9,081 bases of DNA, taken from NCBI GenBank assembly GCA_902782395.1, contig CACZNF010000012.1, forward strand, positions 1-9,081. The letters run 5' to 3'. Below are positions 7,251-9,081 of this stretch, piece by piece. Origin of the DNA: an uncultured Erysipelotrichaceae bacterium (GTDB lineage Bacteria; Bacillota_I; Bacilli_A; RFN20; CAG-826). Made by a program: the position numbers and the translations under genes. The stretch's first letter is position 1. Every line of letters begins with the position of its first letter. The notes under the pieces are model-generated. The model had not been told where the DNA came from. It made no database searches and saw nothing but the letters and a program-made list of their open reading frames with translations.

Positions 7251-7442
7251 ATGGAAGAGAAATTTGATTTTGAAAAAGAGATGAAAAGATTAGACGAAAT
7301 CGTCGCTAATATCTCATCAGAAAAACTCCCATTAGACGAATGCTTAGCCCTCTATAAAGAAGGTCAAGAAATCGTCAAAAAGCTTGAAAAAGCCCTCAAA
7401 GAAGCCGAAGAAAAGGTCGAAAAAGTCATTGAAAATAAATAA
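7251..7442 (+). CDS. xseB: Exodeoxyribonuclease VII small subunit
   Basis: A 63-residue, highly charged two-helix protein typical of XseB. The pattern DFEKEMKRLDEIVANI (6-21), the conserved Leu-Pro-Leu-Asp-Glu turn (LPLDECLALYKEG, 26-38) and the coiled-coil C-terminal helix rich in Lys and Glu match the family. Several copies bind the XseA coiled-coil arm to form the exonuclease VII holoenzyme. It begins 1 nt after the xseA stop and has its own strong GGAGG. It ends the operon: a terminator follows 61 nt downstream. Genes for isoprenoid synthesis (ispA, dxs) that often follow xseB are absent here. Confidence 0.93.
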   Translation: MEEKFDFEKEMKRLDEIVANISSEKLPLDECLALYKEGQEIVKKLEKALKEAEEKVEKVIENK

Positions 7443-7455
7443 ATCCATTAGTGGT

Positions 7456-7483
7456 TTGTTAGTTTTTAATTAGTAGATATAAT
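7456..7483 (+). promoter_or_regulatory. Possible promoter upstream of the xseB terminator
   Basis: A perfect TATAAT (7478-7483) with TTGTTA (7456-7461) 16 nt upstream. The predicted start near 7490 lies just before the terminator at 7503-7528, so any transcript would be about 40 nt unless it reads through into dinB. A small AATGC-TTT-GCATT hairpin (7481-7493) overlaps this. AT-rich DNA can give such matches by chance. Confidence 0.35.
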
Positions 7484-7502
7484 GCTTTGCATTAGAAATA
7501 TT

Positions 7503-7528
7503 ATCCTGTGAAAGCAGGATTTTATTTT
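7503..7528 (+). terminator. Intrinsic terminator after xseB
   Basis: ATCCTGT (7503-7509) and GCAGGAT (7514-7520) form a 7-bp stem including one T-G wobble around a GAAA tetraloop (7510-7513), followed by TTTATTTT (7521-7528). It closes the Asp23-nusB-xseAB operon and isolates dinB. Confidence 0.85.
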
Positions 7529-7542
7529 GTTCATAAATTTAG

Positions 7543-7571
7543 TTAACATAATCGCTATATGCGCATATAAT
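7543..7571 (+). promoter_or_regulatory. Near-consensus sigma-A promoter of dinB, predicted leaderless start
   Basis: TTAACA (7543-7548, 5 of 6 consensus bases) and a perfect TATAAT (7566-7571) are exactly 17 nt apart. With usual -10 to start spacing, transcription would begin at about 7578, the A of the dinB ATG. No SD is present before that ATG, which agrees with leaderless translation. Confidence 0.75.
7556..7569. repeat. Perfect 14-bp palindrome overlapping the dinB -10 box (candidate operator)
   Basis: TATATGCGCATATA is fully self-complementary, with a GC-rich centre in AT-rich flanks, and covers the 3' part of the promoter spacer and the first four bases of TATAAT. A protein bound here would block RNA polymerase. 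It does not match the Gram-positive LexA box (GAAC-N4-GTTC). The operator role is inference. Confidence 0.45.
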
Positions 7572-7577
7572 GTATGT

Positions 7578-8765
7578 ATGAGTAAGGTTATCGTCCATAT
7601 CGACTTGAATGCTTTTTTCGCTAGATGTGAAGAAATTAGAGATCCGTCTTTAGAGAACAAGCCAGTGGCTATTGGCCATGATGGTAGAGGTGGCATTGTT
7701 TCAACATGTTCATACGTCGCACGTAAATATGGCGTTGGTAGCGCGATGCCAATGTTTAAGGCAAGACAGCTTTGTCCAAATCTTATTATCATTCCAGGCG
7801 ATTATCATTATTACTCAACGATGAGTAAGAAGTTCTTTAACTTTGTTAGACGCTACACAAAGCTTGTGGAACCAGCCTCAGTGGATGAATGTTTCGCGGA
7901 CTTTACTGAAACAGTTAAAGGACAGAAAGATGTTGTTGCTTTCTTTAGAAAATTACAAGATGACTTGTTTAAAGAAACAGGACTTAAATGTTCTATCGGT
8001 GTCTCCACAACACGTTTCTTAGCCAAGATGGCTAGTGACTATCAAAAACCAATGGGCTTAACAATTATTCATAAAAGAGATATTGAAAGTATCTTATTTC
8101 CACTTAAAGTGGAATCAATGTTTGGCGTGGGTAAAAGAACCGCTCCTAGATTAAAGAGTGTGGGTATCAAGACTATCGGAGACTTATATAAGAAACTAGA
8201 AGCAGATGATGAAGAAGTTAAAAACATCTGTGGCAAATTCTTCTATACGCTCAAAGAGTGGTTGGAAGGCAAAGGCTCTGATGAGATTGAACTTGAGAAG
8301 TGGGATCCTAAGTCTATTGGAAATTCCACGACATTACCTTATGACACTGATAACGCTACTGAGATTAAGAAATACTTCTTATCTTTAGCTAAAGAAGTCA
8401 GTGAACGTGCTCAAAGAGAAGATAAACTTGGTCATACAATTCAAATTGTGGTCAAAGACCAAACCTTTAAATCTTTTAATAAGTCTATAACTTTAGATAA
8501 TCCGACGAATAAGTGGCAACACATATATGATTGTGCCTGTTCGTTGTACGATAAGCATTTCACACATCTAACTCTTAGACTTGTGGGAATCACGCTGCAA
8601 AACCTTATCGATTACACCGATATGGCGGTGCAAATGTCACTTTTCGACTATTCTAGGCACGAAGAGGAAAGCAAAACTAAATTACTCATTAACGAACTAA
8701 ATCGTTCCTTAAAAAAGCCATTATTGAAAAGAGCAAGCGAGGTGAAGAAAAATGGAAATCGTTGA
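7578..8765 (+). CDS. dinB: DNA polymerase IV (Y-family, DinB)
   Basis: A 395-residue translesion polymerase that copies past DNA damage at low fidelity. The palm/fingers carry HIDLNAFFARCEE (7-19; D9 is the expected first metal ligand, F14 the expected steric gate), SCSYVARKYGV-like finger residues (TCSYVARKYGV, 43-53) and SVDE (101-104; D103 and E104 are the other expected carboxylates). A helix-hairpin-helix thumb follows (GVGKRTAPRLKSVGIKTIGDL, starting 183), then a little finger domain (about 245-345). QMSLF (352-356) is a typical beta-clamp-binding motif, followed by a basic tail with INELNR and LLKRAS as in many Firmicutes DinB. The ATG at 7578 is chosen because homologues start just before this first motif; the in-frame TTG at 7527 would begin inside the terminator T tract. 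There is no SD. The second Asp of the usual DMD triplet is Asn (N11), which is not a metal ligand in the family. Confidence 0.95.
   Translation: MSKVIVHIDLNAFFARCEEIRDPSLENKPVAIGHDGRGGIVSTCSYVARKYGVGSAMPMFKARQLCPNLIIIPGDYHYYSTMSKKFFNFVRRYTKLVEPASVDECFADFTETVKGQKDVVAFFRKLQDDLFKETGLKCSIGVSTTRFLAKMASDYQKPMGLTIIHKRDIESILFPLKVESMFGVGKRTAPRLKSVGIKTIGDLYKKLEADDEEVKNICGKFFYTLKEWLEGKGSDEIELEKWDPKSIGNSTTLPYDTDNATEIKKYFLSLAKEVSERAQREDKLGHTIQIVVKDQTFKSFNKSITLDNPTNKWQHIYDCACSLYDKHFTHLTLRLVGITLQNLIDYTDMAVQMSLFDYSRHEEESKTKLLINELNRSLKKPLLKRASEVKKNGNR
8739..8745 (+). promoter_or_regulatory. Shine-Dalgarno sequence of the tyrosine recombinase gene
   Basis: GAGGTGA within the 3' end of dinB, 6 nt before the ATG at 8752. 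It supports that start even though it lies inside dinB. Confidence 0.8.
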
Positions 8766-9081
8766 CGCTATTGATTTGTTCCATCAATACATTCTCGTAG
8801 AGAAAGGTCTTTCTCCTCAAACTTGGATTTCTTATTTAGAAGACTTACAAGCTTTCTTTAATTACTATAACGATAAGAAAGACACCGCGGATTTACTTGA
8901 AACTGACCTATATGAGTTCTTAAAGTTCGAACTTTCTTTAGGTAAGTCTGTTTCCACAGCGTTAAGAAGGCTCTCTTCCACGAGAAGCTTCTATCTCTTT
9001 CTTAAGAAAGAAGGACATTATACAGGTAACATTCCTGAAATTGAGACTCCTAAAAAGCCTAAACATCTTCCTAACTGCTTA
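8752..9081 (+). CDS. XerC/XerD-like tyrosine recombinase, N-terminal part (runs off the window)
   Basis: The first 110 codons, open to the window edge. The sequence contains FHQYILVEKGLSPQTWISYL (10-29) and DLQAFFNYY (31-39), the usual N-terminal SAM-like core-binding domain of Xer recombinases, then a helical segment ending in a basic Pro/Lys-rich linker (TPKKPKHLP, 99-107) just before the catalytic domain. The catalytic Arg, His and Tyr residues lie beyond the window. In the family, XerC and XerD resolve chromosome dimers at dif and are also used by integrating elements. XerD is the likelier partner in Bacilli, but XerC or a related integrase cannot be excluded. The start overlaps the dinB end by 14 nt in another frame and has a good SD, so the two genes are probably co-transcribed and coupled. 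Confidence 0.85.
   Translation, partial: MEIVDAIDLFHQYILVEKGLSPQTWISYLEDLQAFFNYYNDKKDTADLLETDLYEFLKFELSLGKSVSTALRRLSSTRSFYLFLKKEGHYTGNIPEIETPKKPKHLPNCL

Noticed and set aside
7527..7577. TTG at 7527 as the dinB start
   Set aside because: It would begin in the terminator T tract and add 17 residues not seen at the start of Pol IV proteins. The promoter elements also lie within this stretch.
7466..7792. 108-codon minus-strand open frame over the dinB start
   Set aside because: It covers a terminator, a promoter and the conserved N-terminus of dinB in antisense, and its protein resembles no family I recognise. It is best explained as a shadow.
8763..8765. TGA read as Trp (Mollicutes code 4)
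   Set aside because: TGA ends dinB at the length expected for the family, and reading it as Trp would push dinB further into the recombinase gene. Tryptophans in the genes here are TGG.
1..9081. tRNA, rRNA, riboswitch, CRISPR or insertion sequence
   Set aside because: The longest non-coding stretch is about 135 nt, and I found no cloverleaf, spaced direct repeats, transposase, or terminal inverted repeats. The recombinase fragment looks like a chromosomal Xer protein, with no attachment site or cargo visible.

Overview
The window looks like ordinary chromosomal housekeeping DNA from a low-GC Gram-positive bacterium (Bacillota/Bacilli, possibly a lineage near the Mollicutes or Erysipelotrichia). 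Reasons: moderately AT-rich sequence with heavy use of TTA for Leu and AGA/CGT for Arg, purine-rich Shine-Dalgarno sequences, the Firmicutes-type neighbourhoods rel-hisS-aspS and Asp23/Gls24-nusB-xseA-xseB, and a shortened XseA. The standard bacterial code fits: Trp is TGG in the genes read here, and dinB ends at a TGA that would otherwise run on into the next gene. All genes are on the + strand. The exact taxon cannot be fixed from the sequence alone.

Layout. 1-3180: the 3' end of a RelA/SpoT-type (p)ppGpp synthetase, then hisS and aspS, packed with 10- and 23-nt gaps and no T-box leader. 3181-5275: a 68-nt AT-rich spacer with two small palindromes, then a complete transketolase gene closed by a clear intrinsic terminator with a GAAA tetraloop. 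5280-7442: a promoter with a short predicted leader, then an Asp23/Gls24 (YqhY-like) gene, nusB, xseA and xseB (both exonuclease VII subunits) in a tight operon. folD, often found between nusB and xseA, is missing. 7443-7577: an intergenic region holding a possible promoter, an intrinsic terminator and a near-consensus promoter for dinB. 7578-9081: dinB (DNA polymerase IV), overlapped by 14 nt by the start of a XerC/XerD-like tyrosine recombinase that runs off the end.

How they fit together. The first block links the stringent response to tRNA charging, the second is pentose phosphate metabolism, the third couples antitermination and rRNA synthesis (NusB) with an envelope/lipid-linked Asp23 protein and a DNA-repair nuclease, and the fourth joins translesion synthesis with chromosome-dimer-type recombination. 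No mobile element, CRISPR array, RNA gene or defence island is visible. The most interesting signal is the dinB control region: the predicted transcription start falls on the A of the start codon (a leaderless mRNA), and a perfect 14-bp palindrome overlaps the -10 box where a classical LexA box might have been expected.
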